DNA from: Chitinophagia bacterium
GTDB taxonomy: Bacteria > Bacteroidota > Bacteroidia > Chitinophagales > Chitinophagaceae
Length of the DNA stretch: 39,587 bases
NCBI GenBank assembly: GCA_021324175.1
Contig: JAJPJP010000424.1
Coordinates: 1-39,587 of the forward strand
Direction: 5' to 3'
Shown here: in pieces, positions 1-9,114 of the stretch
Numbering within the stretch: the first letter of the stretch is position 1
Layout of the letters: each line of letters begins with the position of its first letter
Program-made: the position numbers and the translations under genes
Notes under the pieces: generated by a model
Database searches by the model: none
What the model saw: the letters and a program-made list of their open reading frames with translations, nothing else
Told to the model about the DNA's origin: nothing

Positions 1-2660
1 ACTATCGCGGCGGGCAAAACACGCCTTTGCAGGTACTTGATTTATCAACGCTTACAGAGCAATCCATTCCAACGGATGGCAGCGAAGACATTCGCCCGGT
101 CTGGATGGGGGATGAAATATTTTTTCTTTCAGACCGCGATTTTATTATGAATGTTTGGGCTTACAAGCCTTCAACCAATGCTCTCCGGCAGGTTACGTCT
201 TTGAAGACCGGTGACATTAAATGGCTCTCGGGCAATGGCAAAGATTTGGTATATGAGCGCGATGGTTATATTAATACCCTTGACCCCACCACTGGCGCAA
301 GCAGGCAGTTAACCATCAACGTGACGGGTGATTTCCCCTGGGCAGAGACAAGGACGGAAAATGTCACAGGCAGCGTATCAGACGCCTCGCTTTCGCCTAC
401 TGGTAAGCGCATTCTAATGGAGGCAAGGGGCGAAATTTTTACAGTGCCCGTCGAGAATGGCGATGCGCGGAATCTCACGCGCAGCAGTGGCGCAGCAGAT
501 CGCAAGCCTCTATGGTCGCCTGATGGCAAGCAAATAGCGTGGTTCTCTGATAGAGACGGTGAAGGCTACGCATTGTACATCACTGACCAGGCAGGGACAA
601 GAGAGCCGCGCAAAATATCCATCGGCGACAGCAAACTCGCGTGGGAACCTGTATGGTCGCCGGACGGCAAGTACATTGCATTTGATGATAACAGGGTTAT
701 TGTGAAAGTTCTTGAAGTTTCAACGGGCAACATTTTTACGGTCGATACAGCGGGCATTAACATCGACAGGGGGAACATGAACCCTTCGTGGTCCCCGGAC
801 AGTAAGTGGCTTGCGTACAATACTTCTTCGGCCAACTTCTTTCACAGCATCATGGTATGGAGTACAGATAGTAGGAAAACCGCGCGGCTCAGTGATGCGA
901 TGGCTGATGCTTCCACGCCGGTGTGGGATGCCAATGGCCGCTATCTATACTTTATCGCCAGCACAAATGTGGCGCTTGGTTCGGGCTGGGCTAACACCAG
1001 CTCGCAAGAAGCCAAGCCGACATACGGCGCTTATATCGCATTGCTTCGCAAGGACGAGGTAAACCCTTTTCCGCTGAAGACTGACGAAGAGCCTGATACC
1101 AGCAAACCGAAAGCCAAGGATACATCGACTTCCAAAAATGTGAGGATTGACTGGGAACAGATGGGTAGGCGCATCATTGCGATGCCGATACCGGTCGCAG
1201 AGTACGGCGGCATGCTGCCCGGCCCAAAAGGAACGGTACTCATCATTGAAGATCACAAAATAAGCAGGTATAACGTATCTGATAAAAAGTTAGAGGAAAT
1301 TGTCAATGGTGGCAGCAGGTTCGCCGTTTCCGCGGACCGCGAGAAACTCTTATTTAAAAGTGAAGCAGGGTGGAGGGTCGTCTCGACCGGCCACGCCGCT
1401 ACCCCTTCGGAAGGCAACGTCAAAGTGACCCTTAACATGGAACTAAGCAGGCTGGAGGAATGGAGACAAATATTTGACGAAGCGTGGCGATATCAGCGGG
1501 ACTATTTTTACGACCGGAATATGCACGGCAGGGACTGGCAGGAAGTATGGAATGAATATACTCCCCTGGTGCCTTATATTCGGCATCGCGCAGACCTGAC
1601 CTACCTCCTTGATATGCTTGGTGGCGAGGTTTCGGTGGGGCACAGCTTTGTATTCGGAGGAGACTTCCCTGGCACAGATGTCTCCAAGGCCGGCGTGCTT
1701 GGCGCAGACTTGGTTTTGGCTGACGGGAAATGGAAAATACAGAAAATACTTACTACGGAAAGTTGGAACCCGGGCGTGGTTGCGCCGCTTGCCCAGCCTA
1801 ATTTAAAAGTTGCTGAAGGCGATTACATCCTCGCTATTAACGGGCAGTCATTAACAGCAGATATCGATCCATATCGCTTGCTGAACACATCAGCTGGCAT
1901 GCAAACAACTTTGCTGATCAATAGCAAACCCACTGATGCAGATGCTTGGACAATTGTGGTACAGCCCATAGCCAGCGAAGGCGGCTTGCGCCAGCTTGCA
2001 TGGATTGAAACCAATCGCAGAAAAGTGGATGGGCTTTCCCATGGCAAACTGGGTTATGTATGGGTACCCAATACTGGTGGGAGCGGCTTTAACAACTTTA
2101 ACCGCTATTATTTTGCGCAACAGGATAAACAGGGGGCTGTGATCGATGAACGCTTTAACGGTGGCGGCTTGCTTGATGATTACATGGTTGACCTGATGGT
2201 GCGTCGTCTTCGTGCAGCGATTACCAATGAAGTACCTGGCGGCAAACCCATGCGGCTGCCTGCGGGCATTCTTGGACCTAAAGTTTTGCTGATAAACGAA
2301 CTTGCGGGTTCTGGTGGCGATTTTTTCCCTTGGGTATTCAAGCACCAACATGTCGGCCCCCTGATCGGCACGCGTACCTGGGGCGGCCTGGTAAAATCAA
2401 GTGTTCATTACCAGTTTGTTGACGGCGGCTCCATGACAGCTCCCGATAACGCGATATTCGACCCTCAACAGAACAAATGGATAGCGGAGAATATGGGCAT
2501 ATCGCCGGATGTGGAGGAGAAAATCACGGCGGTGGCAGTTTCAAAAGGAGAAGACCTGCAGCTCGAAAAAGGCGTGGAAGTCGCAATGCAACTGCTGGAT
2601 AAGGAGCCGTCACCGACTGTGAATAAACCACCGTATTCAACGCCGGCAAAAAGGAAATAG
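1..2660 (+). CDS. Tricorn-like S41 protease, 5' end cut by window edge
   Basis: The reading frame is open from the left edge, so the true start lies outside the window; the first potential start inside is only a TTG at 27. The visible part begins in a TolB/WD40-like beta-propeller with repeated SPDGK-type blades at about residues 163-270. It continues through the tricorn core domain, a PDZ-like segment around 560-640 and a C-terminal S41 protease domain. The likely nucleophile is the serine in the NELAGSGGD motif, followed by the GTRTWGGLV motif typical of tricorn homologues. Family members are about 1050-1100 residues, so roughly 200 N-terminal residues, including any signal peptide, are probably missing. 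In Bacteroidota such proteins are usually secreted or periplasmic peptidases acting on oligopeptides; that localisation is inferred from the family. It ends 43 bp before the convergent CPBP gene. Confidence 0.9.
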   Translation, partial: YRGGQNTPLQVLDLSTLTEQSIPTDGSEDIRPVWMGDEIFFLSDRDFIMNVWAYKPSTNALRQVTSLKTGDIKWLSGNGKDLVYERDGYINTLDPTTGASRQLTINVTGDFPWAETRTENVTGSVSDASLSPTGKRILMEARGEIFTVPVENGDARNLTRSSGAADRKPLWSPDGKQIAWFSDRDGEGYALYITDQAGTREPRKISIGDSKLAWEPVWSPDGKYIAFDDNRVIVKVLEVSTGNIFTVDTAGINIDRGNMNPSWSPDSKWLAYNTSSANFFHSIMVWSTDSRKTARLSDAMADASTPVWDANGRYLYFIASTNVALGSGWANTSSQEAKPTYGAYIALLRKDEVNPFPLKTDEEPDTSKPKAKDTSTSKNVRIDWEQMGRRIIAMPIPVAEYGGMLPGPKGTVLIIEDHKISRYNVSDKKLEEIVNGGSRFAVSADREKLLFKSEAGWRVVSTGHAATPSEGNVKVTLNMELSRLEEWRQIFDEAWRYQRDYFYDRNMHGRDWQEVWNEYTPLVPYIRHRADLTYLLDMLGGEVSVGHSFVFGGDFPGTDVSKAGVLGADLVLADGKWKIQKILTTESWNPGVVAPLAQPNLKVAEGDYILAINGQSLTADIDPYRLLNTSAGMQTTLLINSKPTDADAWTIVVQPIASEGGLRQLAWIETNRRKVDGLSHGKLGYVWVPNTGGSGFNNFNRYYFAQQDKQGAVIDERFNGGGLLDDYMVDLMVRRLRAAITNEVPGGKPMRLPAGILGPKVLLINELAGSGGDFFPWVFKHQHVGPLIGTRTWGGLVKSSVHYQFVDGGSMTAPDNAIFDPQQNKWIAENMGISPDVEEKITAVAVSKGEDLQLEKGVEVAMQLLDKEPSPTVNKPPYSTPAKRK

Positions 2661-2703
2661 CCAATAAAACGCAGTACCATATCCACGACCACCGTGAGGA
2701 TCC

Positions 2704-3600
2704 TCACTCTTCCCATTTTGGTCTTAAAATGCGGCCTTTTTTCATCGCGAATAGTAAAAAGACCAACCCCAATGCCAGCGAAAGCAGCATCGATTCGAGA
2801 GAATCCTGGGGGCCTCGTACACCGCCTGTGATTATCGGACTGCCCTCGATCTTGCTAGTCAACAATCCTTGTGTGAGTGAATTGCTGGGATTGATCGCAC
2901 CAAAAATGCCTGGTTCAGCGAGGTCCCAGCCAAAATGGAGAAATATAGGCAGCCACAAGCTGCGACTAAAAACAAATGCCGCTGGAAGCATAAAGCCCGC
3001 CTGCATCGCTGTGGCGCACACCGAAATAACGGTTGCGCCCTGGGATTTTATGTGCAATGCCGCGAAAAGGATGATAAAGATGACTAATGCGATCATTGTT
3101 CCTGTCTGCCGCTCCAGCAGACGAAATACTACCCCAATGATGATGATTTCTGCGACAAACCCTGCGGTCAACGCAAAGGCAAATGGTTGCGCAAGGTAGG
3201 TGATGAGATTTGTTTGAAGGACGGAGTAAGTTCCTGCCAGGCATATGACCAGGATGAAAAATGCCTGCATCAGGATCCCTGTTGCGAAGCCGGTGACTGC
3301 ATGGCCTGTAAAATCAGCAAGACTGAGTTCCGAAATGGGTCTTTTTTCATAAGCGGCAAATATTTTCCTGTACGCAATAACAGTCACGGTTGCGTGCAGG
3401 ATGGCAACGATCAGTGATTTTATCCCTTCGGAAAGATTCGTTAATTCCAACGGTCGTCGAACCAATTCAACAAGAAACACAAAACCCACAATAATTCCTG
3501 AAGCTACAATCATTTTGGTCAAAAAGTAATGCAGAACTTTCCGGTAAATCAAATTGCTTTTTTGGCGGTGGTTGGCTGGGTTTGTCGGGCGCTCAGGCAT
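2704..3600 (-). CDS. CPBP-family membrane protein with degenerate catalytic motif 1
   Basis: A 298-residue polytopic membrane protein with several hydrophobic segments. Two of the three CPBP (CAAX protease/bacteriocin-processing, Abi) signature motifs are intact: FxxxH at residues 179-183 and HxxxD at 222-226 within LHFGWDL. The first motif, normally EExxxR, reads A150-E151-III-I155, so the first glutamate and the arginine are both replaced. By family knowledge that glutamate is needed for proteolysis, so this is probably a non-proteolytic member or one with altered chemistry. The ATG overlaps the stop of the giant histidine kinase by 8 nt (ATGCCTGA), which implies translational coupling and a shared job. 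It might act as a membrane partner, scaffold or immunity-like protein; the sequence does not say which. Confidence 0.8.
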   Translation of the reverse strand: MPERPTNPANHRQKSNLIYRKVLHYFLTKMIVASGIIVGFVFLVELVRRPLELTNLSEGIKSLIVAILHATVTVIAYRKIFAAYEKRPISELSLADFTGHAVTGFATGILMQAFFILVICLAGTYSVLQTNLITYLAQPFAFALTAGFVAEIIIIGVVFRLLERQTGTMIALVIFIILFAALHIKSQGATVISVCATAMQAGFMLPAAFVFSRSLWLPIFLHFGWDLAEPGIFGAINPSNSLTQGLLTSKIEGSPIITGGVRGPQDSLESMLLSLALGLVFLLFAMKKGRILRPKWEE

Positions 3601-6600
3601 AGGGGAGTTGTATGGTGAAACCTGTTCCGTCGCCAGGTTTGGTTTCCACTTTTATCTCGCCGCCGTGCGCTTTGACAATATCATAGGCCAGGCTGAGCCC
3701 GAGTCCGGTCCCCTGTCCTGTAGGCTTCGTGGTAAAAAAAGGTTGAAAGATTTTATCAACGATGTTTTGAGGTATTCCGGTGCCATTGTCTGCAATTGTC
3801 ACGACCAGCGAATCGCCGGACCGCTTCGTCTCTACCGTGACGGTGGGTTGATATCCGTTGCTGTTCGCTCTCTTTTTTTCGTTTACTGCATAAAAGGCGT
3901 TGGACAGTAAATTCAACAGCACCCTGCCGATATCCTGGCGAATGACATTCACGGTTCCGATTTCATCGTCAAAGGCAGTATTAATCGTCGCATTAAAGGA
4001 ATTGTCTCTGGCCCTGACGCCATGAAAGCAAAGCCGAATATATTCATCGCACAAAGCATTGATATCCGTCGGCTGTTTTTGGGAAAAGCTGCCGCTCCTG
4101 CTATGCTGCAGCATACCCTTGACAATAGCATCGGCCCGCTTGCCATGATGTTCAATTTTTTCGAGGTTTTGAATAATGTCCGCAGCAATAGCTGCTGCTT
4201 CGTCCTGGTTGTTATTCTCCACAGCGTTTTTCAGTTCGACGAGCAATTCTTTGCTGACTTCTGCGAAATTGTTCACGAAATTCAGCGGATTTTGAATTTC
4301 ATGGGCAATTCCCGCGGTCAACTCACCGAGCGAGGCCATTTTCTCCGACTGGATCAACTGCCGCTGGGTCGCCTGGAGTTCTGCAAGAGCGTCTTCTGCT
4401 TTCTTACGGGCTGATTTGATTTCAACCAGGTCCTGTTCAGCCTGCGAGGCATGTGCCTCTGCTATTTTCAGGTCATTAAAGCGCGTATAAGTGAGATTGA
4501 AAACGTAGGCGAACCTTTCGAGCAATTCCAGTGTCTCAGGCGGCTGCTCGTCAGGCGAAGCCATTCCAATAAAGCCGTTCCCGAAATAAGCAATATGCTG
4601 TATTCTTCTTTTTTGTTCCAGGCCGGCCTTAAACGGCACATTGATCGAGCTGAGGTACCTAAAATAATCCTGCAGCTCGTCATCGTGCATATCGATAATT
4701 AGTGACTTCCTTTTCTTCAGCCATCCGTCAAGCATCTTTTTAAACGACACATTATCGTTCAGGTTAGCATGATATGCTAAACTGACGCGGCGACCGTCTT
4801 CATCTGTTATCCAGAATTCTCCTTCCCCGCCCTCATCTTTAATAAGCGTGATGTAAAGACGATTCGGAGCGATACCAAGAAGAATAAGTTGCCTGAAAAG
4901 AACCGCGCCGGTTTCGGCTAGCTCTTCTGATTGCTGCATGGCCAAAGTACGGCTTCGCACCCTTTCGAGGGCTGCTTCAATCTGGGCTTCTCTTGCTTGC
5001 GCTTCTGCATTCTGAAGATCAAGAAAACGGCGATAAGTCAGCTCGAAAACCTTTGTGAAGCGCAACAGTATCTGTTGTTGATCGACTGGCAATCTGTCGC
5101 CACCGATGATAAATAAGTATCCATTCTTAAAATTAAACGTATTGATGAACGCTTTTTTGGGCGAGACCTGCAGAAAAGCTTCTACCGAAAAGGGAATATT
5201 CGATTTTGATTTTATTATCCCGTCCAGGATGTGTTCACCGATATAAGTCTGATGTCTGATTGTTGCGACTTCATCCAGCTCAATGGAATGTACGGGTTCC
5301 TGCTTTTTCCAAGCCGAAAGGATCTCACGCATCACCGCTGTCTCAGTATGTGGAAACACAAAGGGATTTTCGCCTACTCTGCCGTCCACAGGGTTAATTC
5401 CATAATAATCGGCACTCCGCTCATCTTCGGCCATAATAGAATAAGTGACTGATAAACTCCTAATTCCGAGGCCCGTCAATTCTTTGTACAAAAGCTCGCC
5501 CACATCAAGCAACTCATTCGTCTTATGCATGGCCATTGCCCTGGCCCTGACTCGCTCTAGCGCAGCTTCGATCTGCGCCTCCTTTGCCTGCGCTTCGGCT
5601 TTTTCAAGATCAAGAAAACGGGTATAAGTTTGCTGGAAGACTTTTCCAAACCGCATCAACACGGCGTTTTCTTCATTGGTATATGGGGTGCCTGAAAAAT
5701 TCTCGATGTAAAGGCCTACGTTGTCTAATAGTGCTGTCGAACTCGCAAGACCCGGGCAACTTAAATAAAACTGCTTTGCTTCCTCCCCTATTCCGGGAAC
5801 TAAGTCAAACAAATCATTGTAGAATTTGTTTTTTTCTTCAAAAGACAAATGGTTAGTAAAGAAATCCTTCCCTGTTTGTTTTGCTTCAATAAAACTTCTC
5901 CAAGAGGCACAATCAAAATATGGAACTGTTACCCGGAAGGGGACCTGGTGCTCGTCAGCCAGCCAGATATTCATATCATCTTTCTCTTTATAGTCGATAA
6001 TAAACCCCGTATGCTCGACATGCATGTTTATATGAACGAATTGTTCATAAACAACCTGAATGACTTCTTTGAGCTCGCCACTTTTTTGCATGCCCATCGA
6101 ACGGCTTCTTATTCTCTCCAATGCTGCCTCTATCTGGCCTTCCCTCGCCTGAGCTTCGGCTTTTTGAAGATCGAGGAAGCGGGTGTAAGTCTGCTCGAAT
6201 ACCTGCGCAAATCTTTGCAAAATGTCGGCATTTTCTCTTGAAAGAGGTCCTTTGCCCAGCGCCTGCAATACCCCATAATTAAAAAAGGCAGTCGAGAACG
6301 TTACGGATTCAACTTCGATCATCACCCTTTTTACGTCTGGCGGGACATTTTTAAAATCTGTCTGCGTAAGGAAAACAGCGTCAAATTCCTGTTTCATTTT
6401 TCCAGAATACTCAAACACGCCGTATTTGTCGTCGCGCTTCCATGCATCAAGGAGCCCGTCCACGTAAGGGTGGCTGAAATAAGGGACTTTATAGCTTTCG
6501 GGGAAAATTTTTGGCGCGTATCCGCCAATCCAAAATTCGCGATCCCCCGTCGCCTTGTTGATGATAATAATGTTGCAAGCATGCGTATCAAAATTGAGTA

Positions 6601-8977
6601 CTTGCAATTGTTCATAAAGGGTCGTTACGACTTCTCTCAATTCGTCGCTTCGTTGCATGGCCATCGTGCTGGCACGAACTCGTTCGAGTGCCAACTGGAT
6701 CTGTCCTTCCCGCGACTGCGCTTCCGCTTTTTGCAAATCAAAGAAACGCGTATATGCTTGTTCAAATGCATTACCAAATCGCCTGACAATCGCGTTTTGC
6801 TCCTCGCTATATGGCTCCGCATCGTAGTTGCCGACCATCAGGCTGGTATTTTTGAAAAAGACGAGACTCCATGCAATTCCATTTGAGTCTTTTATCGATT
6901 TTTCTGCATCATCGGGGGGAATAATACCCGTGATCTTCTGGTAATGCTCCCGGAAACTGTCCCTGACCTCCCTGGAAAATACCGAAACGTTGAAGTCAAG
7001 CCCCTTGGCCAGGGTGTCCTGCACTGTATCGAAGTAGGGATGGTCAAAATGCGGTATCCGGATTCGTGGAAGAACGGTGCCCCTGACCCAAAGCCAAAGA
7101 ATAAAATCCTTTTCCCTGTATTCGGTGTTGAAATTGGCAACATCAATTTTAAACCCAAGTCCCTGTAGCTGCGCAACCAGCAAACTGAGAACCTCTCCGA
7201 GATCGGAACTCTTTTGCATTCCCATCGTCCTCGACCTGACTCTTTCCAATGCAGCCTCTATTTGTGCTTCCCTCGCTTGCTTTTCTGCCTGTTGGAGATC
7301 GAGGAAACGGGTATAAGTTTGTTCAAACACTGCGGCAAATCTTTCAAGCAGGCGAATACTTTCGCCAGACCTTGAAACCGTCGATTGTACATTCAACAGC
7401 CCTTTGGAGAAAAAAGCCACGTTGATGATGCGGCGTTTTTCTTCGGGATTGTATTTGGCACCTCCCATACTGTGCCGGTAAAGAGTAAATTCCTCCAGCT
7501 CTTTTCCGGCAAGATCAATGACCAATGAACTTTGTTTTGTTTTCCATGCGTCATAAATCTTTTTTGTCACATGAGGCTCATCAATCGAAAACTTGAAAAC
7601 CTGGTTGATCTGGTTGCCATACATCGTCACCCAATATTCGATCACCCTGTCATCCTCATTCACAATTCCGATGGTAGCCTGGTCCGGACTTTCGCCCAAA
7701 TCCCGGAATTGCTGGAAGAGGATATAGACGACTTCCGACAATTCGCTACTTCGCTGCATCGCCATCGTCCGCGCACGGACTCTCTCGAGTGCCAATTGTA
7801 TTTGAGACTCCCTTGATTGTGCCTCTGCTTTTTGCAGATCATCAAACCTTCTGTATGAAAGTTCGAATACATGTTTAAAGCGCTTCACGATTTCTCTTTG
7901 CTCGCCGGATATGGCTTGAAAAGTTGATATCCCGATATGCCCTTTACCAATGGCATACATATACCAGCAAAATGAGCCGGTCTTTTCACGATCATTCAGG
8001 GGCGCAATGGTCTTTCTCCATTTGCGCCATTCTTCCATCTCATCCTCGCTGAATTCTTTTTCATATAGACCCTCCCCGGTTTTGCCGAGGTGGTTGCGAA
8101 TCTGTTGCACAAGCGAATCGCTGTCATACCTGATTTGGTTTCCACTGATTTTCTCGAATTCGGAGAATACATAGAAGCTATAGCTTTGTGTTTCGTCATG
8201 CTCAATCGCAATTTGCGCGTTCCTGATATTGTCGAAGCCCAGGTGAGTTAATTCCTTGAACATGGCTTCGCAGAAATCTGAGAGCTCTTCCGATTTCCGC
8301 ATGCTCATTGCCACTGCTCTCATTCGTTCAAGCGAAGCCTCGATAGACGCCTCTTTTGCGCGTTCTTCGGCCTGCGCCACATCAATATAACGGCGATAAG
8401 CGAAATCGAAAGCATTTCTGAATCTTTTGAGTAATTCAAGCTCCCTGATATTTAGGGGGCGGAAGGTAGAAATCCCGATCGAGCCTGTTCCAACGGAATA
8501 GAAATAGTAATAAAGCGTATTGGCGTTATCGAGGCGGGGATCATTAAACTCTCCGTTTGCTGCTCTGAAAGCTTTCCAGTTTGCAAGTTCTTCGCCGGAG
8601 ACAACACTTTCATAAAATGCATCCTCCGACGCCTTGATCTGTTGCCTGAATTTCTCGATCACAGAACTGCCTGCAAAGGGAATATCCACAACATGGTTGC
8701 CAGTAAGATCCGAATAATCGTAATTGCGAAAGGACCTGTTGTCAGGGTTGTCGGTGTTTATCAGGGCATTTCTCAATTCGGTAAACCCAAGCGACTGGAT
8801 TTCCCCGAAAAAAACCCTGCACACGCCAATCAGGTCATCGGGCTTGCGCATTTCCATAGCTACCCCCCTGACTTTTTCGAGCGAGGCCTCGACCTGAAGC
8901 TCACGATTCTTCCTGGCAAGTTCAATCTCCAGTTCAGCATTCTTTTTCTCAAGTAGCCGTTTCTCGTCTTTCTCCAT
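3593..8977 (-). CDS. Giant soluble sensor histidine kinase with eight tandem sensor modules
   Basis: 1794 residues with no signal peptide or membrane segment, so predicted cytoplasmic. After a short N-terminal coiled coil (about 1-30) come eight tandem modules of about 185 residues, spanning roughly 31-1515. Each opens with a helix of the type ALERVRxRTMAMQ and ends with an FExxYTRFxDLxKAEAQ helix that runs into the next module. The module interiors look like divergent GAF-like alpha/beta sensor domains, but I cannot assign the fold from motifs alone. A coiled coil then leads into HisKA (phospho-accepting H1559 in GIAHEIQNP) and HATPase_c, with the N box near 1690, DNGTG at 1730 and GTGLGL near 1757. 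There is no receiver domain. Start: ATG at 8977 with no obvious ribosome binding site. It lies 137 bp downstream of the S41 peptidase gene and is coupled to the CPBP gene. The cognate regulator is unknown. Confidence 0.95.
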   Translation of the reverse strand: MEKDEKRLLEKKNAELEIELARKNRELQVEASLEKVRGVAMEMRKPDDLIGVCRVFFGEIQSLGFTELRNALINTDNPDNRSFRNYDYSDLTGNHVVDIPFAGSSVIEKFRQQIKASEDAFYESVVSGEELANWKAFRAANGEFNDPRLDNANTLYYYFYSVGTGSIGISTFRPLNIRELELLKRFRNAFDFAYRRYIDVAQAEERAKEASIEASLERMRAVAMSMRKSEELSDFCEAMFKELTHLGFDNIRNAQIAIEHDETQSYSFYVFSEFEKISGNQIRYDSDSLVQQIRNHLGKTGEGLYEKEFSEDEMEEWRKWRKTIAPLNDREKTGSFCWYMYAIGKGHIGISTFQAISGEQREIVKRFKHVFELSYRRFDDLQKAEAQSRESQIQLALERVRARTMAMQRSSELSEVVYILFQQFRDLGESPDQATIGIVNEDDRVIEYWVTMYGNQINQVFKFSIDEPHVTKKIYDAWKTKQSSLVIDLAGKELEEFTLYRHSMGGAKYNPEEKRRIINVAFFSKGLLNVQSTVSRSGESIRLLERFAAVFEQTYTRFLDLQQAEKQAREAQIEAALERVRSRTMGMQKSSDLGEVLSLLVAQLQGLGFKIDVANFNTEYREKDFILWLWVRGTVLPRIRIPHFDHPYFDTVQDTLAKGLDFNVSVFSREVRDSFREHYQKITGIIPPDDAEKSIKDSNGIAWSLVFFKNTSLMVGNYDAEPYSEEQNAIVRRFGNAFEQAYTRFFDLQKAEAQSREGQIQLALERVRASTMAMQRSDELREVVTTLYEQLQVLNFDTHACNIIIINKATGDREFWIGGYAPKIFPESYKVPYFSHPYVDGLLDAWKRDDKYGVFEYSGKMKQEFDAVFLTQTDFKNVPPDVKRVMIEVESVTFSTAFFNYGVLQALGKGPLSRENADILQRFAQVFEQTYTRFLDLQKAEAQAREGQIEAALERIRSRSMGMQKSGELKEVIQVVYEQFVHINMHVEHTGFIIDYKEKDDMNIWLADEHQVPFRVTVPYFDCASWRSFIEAKQTGKDFFTNHLSFEEKNKFYNDLFDLVPGIGEEAKQFYLSCPGLASSTALLDNVGLYIENFSGTPYTNEENAVLMRFGKVFQQTYTRFLDLEKAEAQAKEAQIEAALERVRARAMAMHKTNELLDVGELLYKELTGLGIRSLSVTYSIMAEDERSADYYGINPVDGRVGENPFVFPHTETAVMREILSAWKKQEPVHSIELDEVATIRHQTYIGEHILDGIIKSKSNIPFSVEAFLQVSPKKAFINTFNFKNGYLFIIGGDRLPVDQQQILLRFTKVFELTYRRFLDLQNAEAQAREAQIEAALERVRSRTLAMQQSEELAETGAVLFRQLILLGIAPNRLYITLIKDEGGEGEFWITDEDGRRVSLAYHANLNDNVSFKKMLDGWLKKRKSLIIDMHDDELQDYFRYLSSINVPFKAGLEQKRRIQHIAYFGNGFIGMASPDEQPPETLELLERFAYVFNLTYTRFNDLKIAEAHASQAEQDLVEIKSARKKAEDALAELQATQRQLIQSEKMASLGELTAGIAHEIQNPLNFVNNFAEVSKELLVELKNAVENNNQDEAAAIAADIIQNLEKIEHHGKRADAIVKGMLQHSRSGSFSQKQPTDINALCDEYIRLCFHGVRARDNSFNATINTAFDDEIGTVNVIRQDIGRVLLNLLSNAFYAVNEKKRANSNGYQPTVTVETKRSGDSLVVTIADNGTGIPQNIVDKIFQPFFTTKPTGQGTGLGLSLAYDIVKAHGGEIKVETKPGDGTGFTIQLPYA
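4440..8890 (-). repeat. Eightfold tandem module repeat inside the histidine kinase gene
   Basis: The linker between modules recurs at DNA level. Recognisable copies start near 4956, 5549, 6108, 6676, 7237, 7777 and 8318 on the plus strand, giving a period of about 540-590 bp. Each copy encodes an ERVRxRxMxMQ helix preceded by YTRFxDLxKAEAQ. The linkers are much better conserved than the module interiors, which suggests old internal duplications with selection on the coiled-coil connector. Confidence 0.85.
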
Positions 8978-9041
8978 ACTCTGAAACCGATATTGATTCG
9001 TATAAAAACCACCCTATTATCAGTTCTGAATATAAGATATT

Positions 9042-9095
9042 TTCCATTTGTGCCAAGAGAGCACAGGAATATTCCATCTGTGCAGCTTCCATTGC
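9042..9095 (-). promoter_or_regulatory. Direct and inverted repeats upstream of the giant kinase
   Basis: TTCCATYTGTGC occurs at 9042-9053 and 9072-9083, exactly 30 bp apart, and a shorter TTCCATTGC lies at 9087-9095. The second copy also forms an inverted repeat, with arms GCACAG (9061-9066) and CTGTGC (9078-9083) enclosing the palindrome GAATATTC (9067-9074). The block sits just after the S41 stop, 65-118 bp before the kinase start. It may be a protein-binding site or mRNA hairpin; no regulator is identifiable. Confidence 0.35.
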
Positions 9096-9114
9096 AGACC
9101 TGGCATCCAGTGCT

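Noticed and set aside
2694-2707. Perfect 14-bp palindrome GTGAGGATCCTCAC
   Set aside because: It has no loop for a stable hairpin, contains the CPBP stop codon, and no T-run follows; probably chance.
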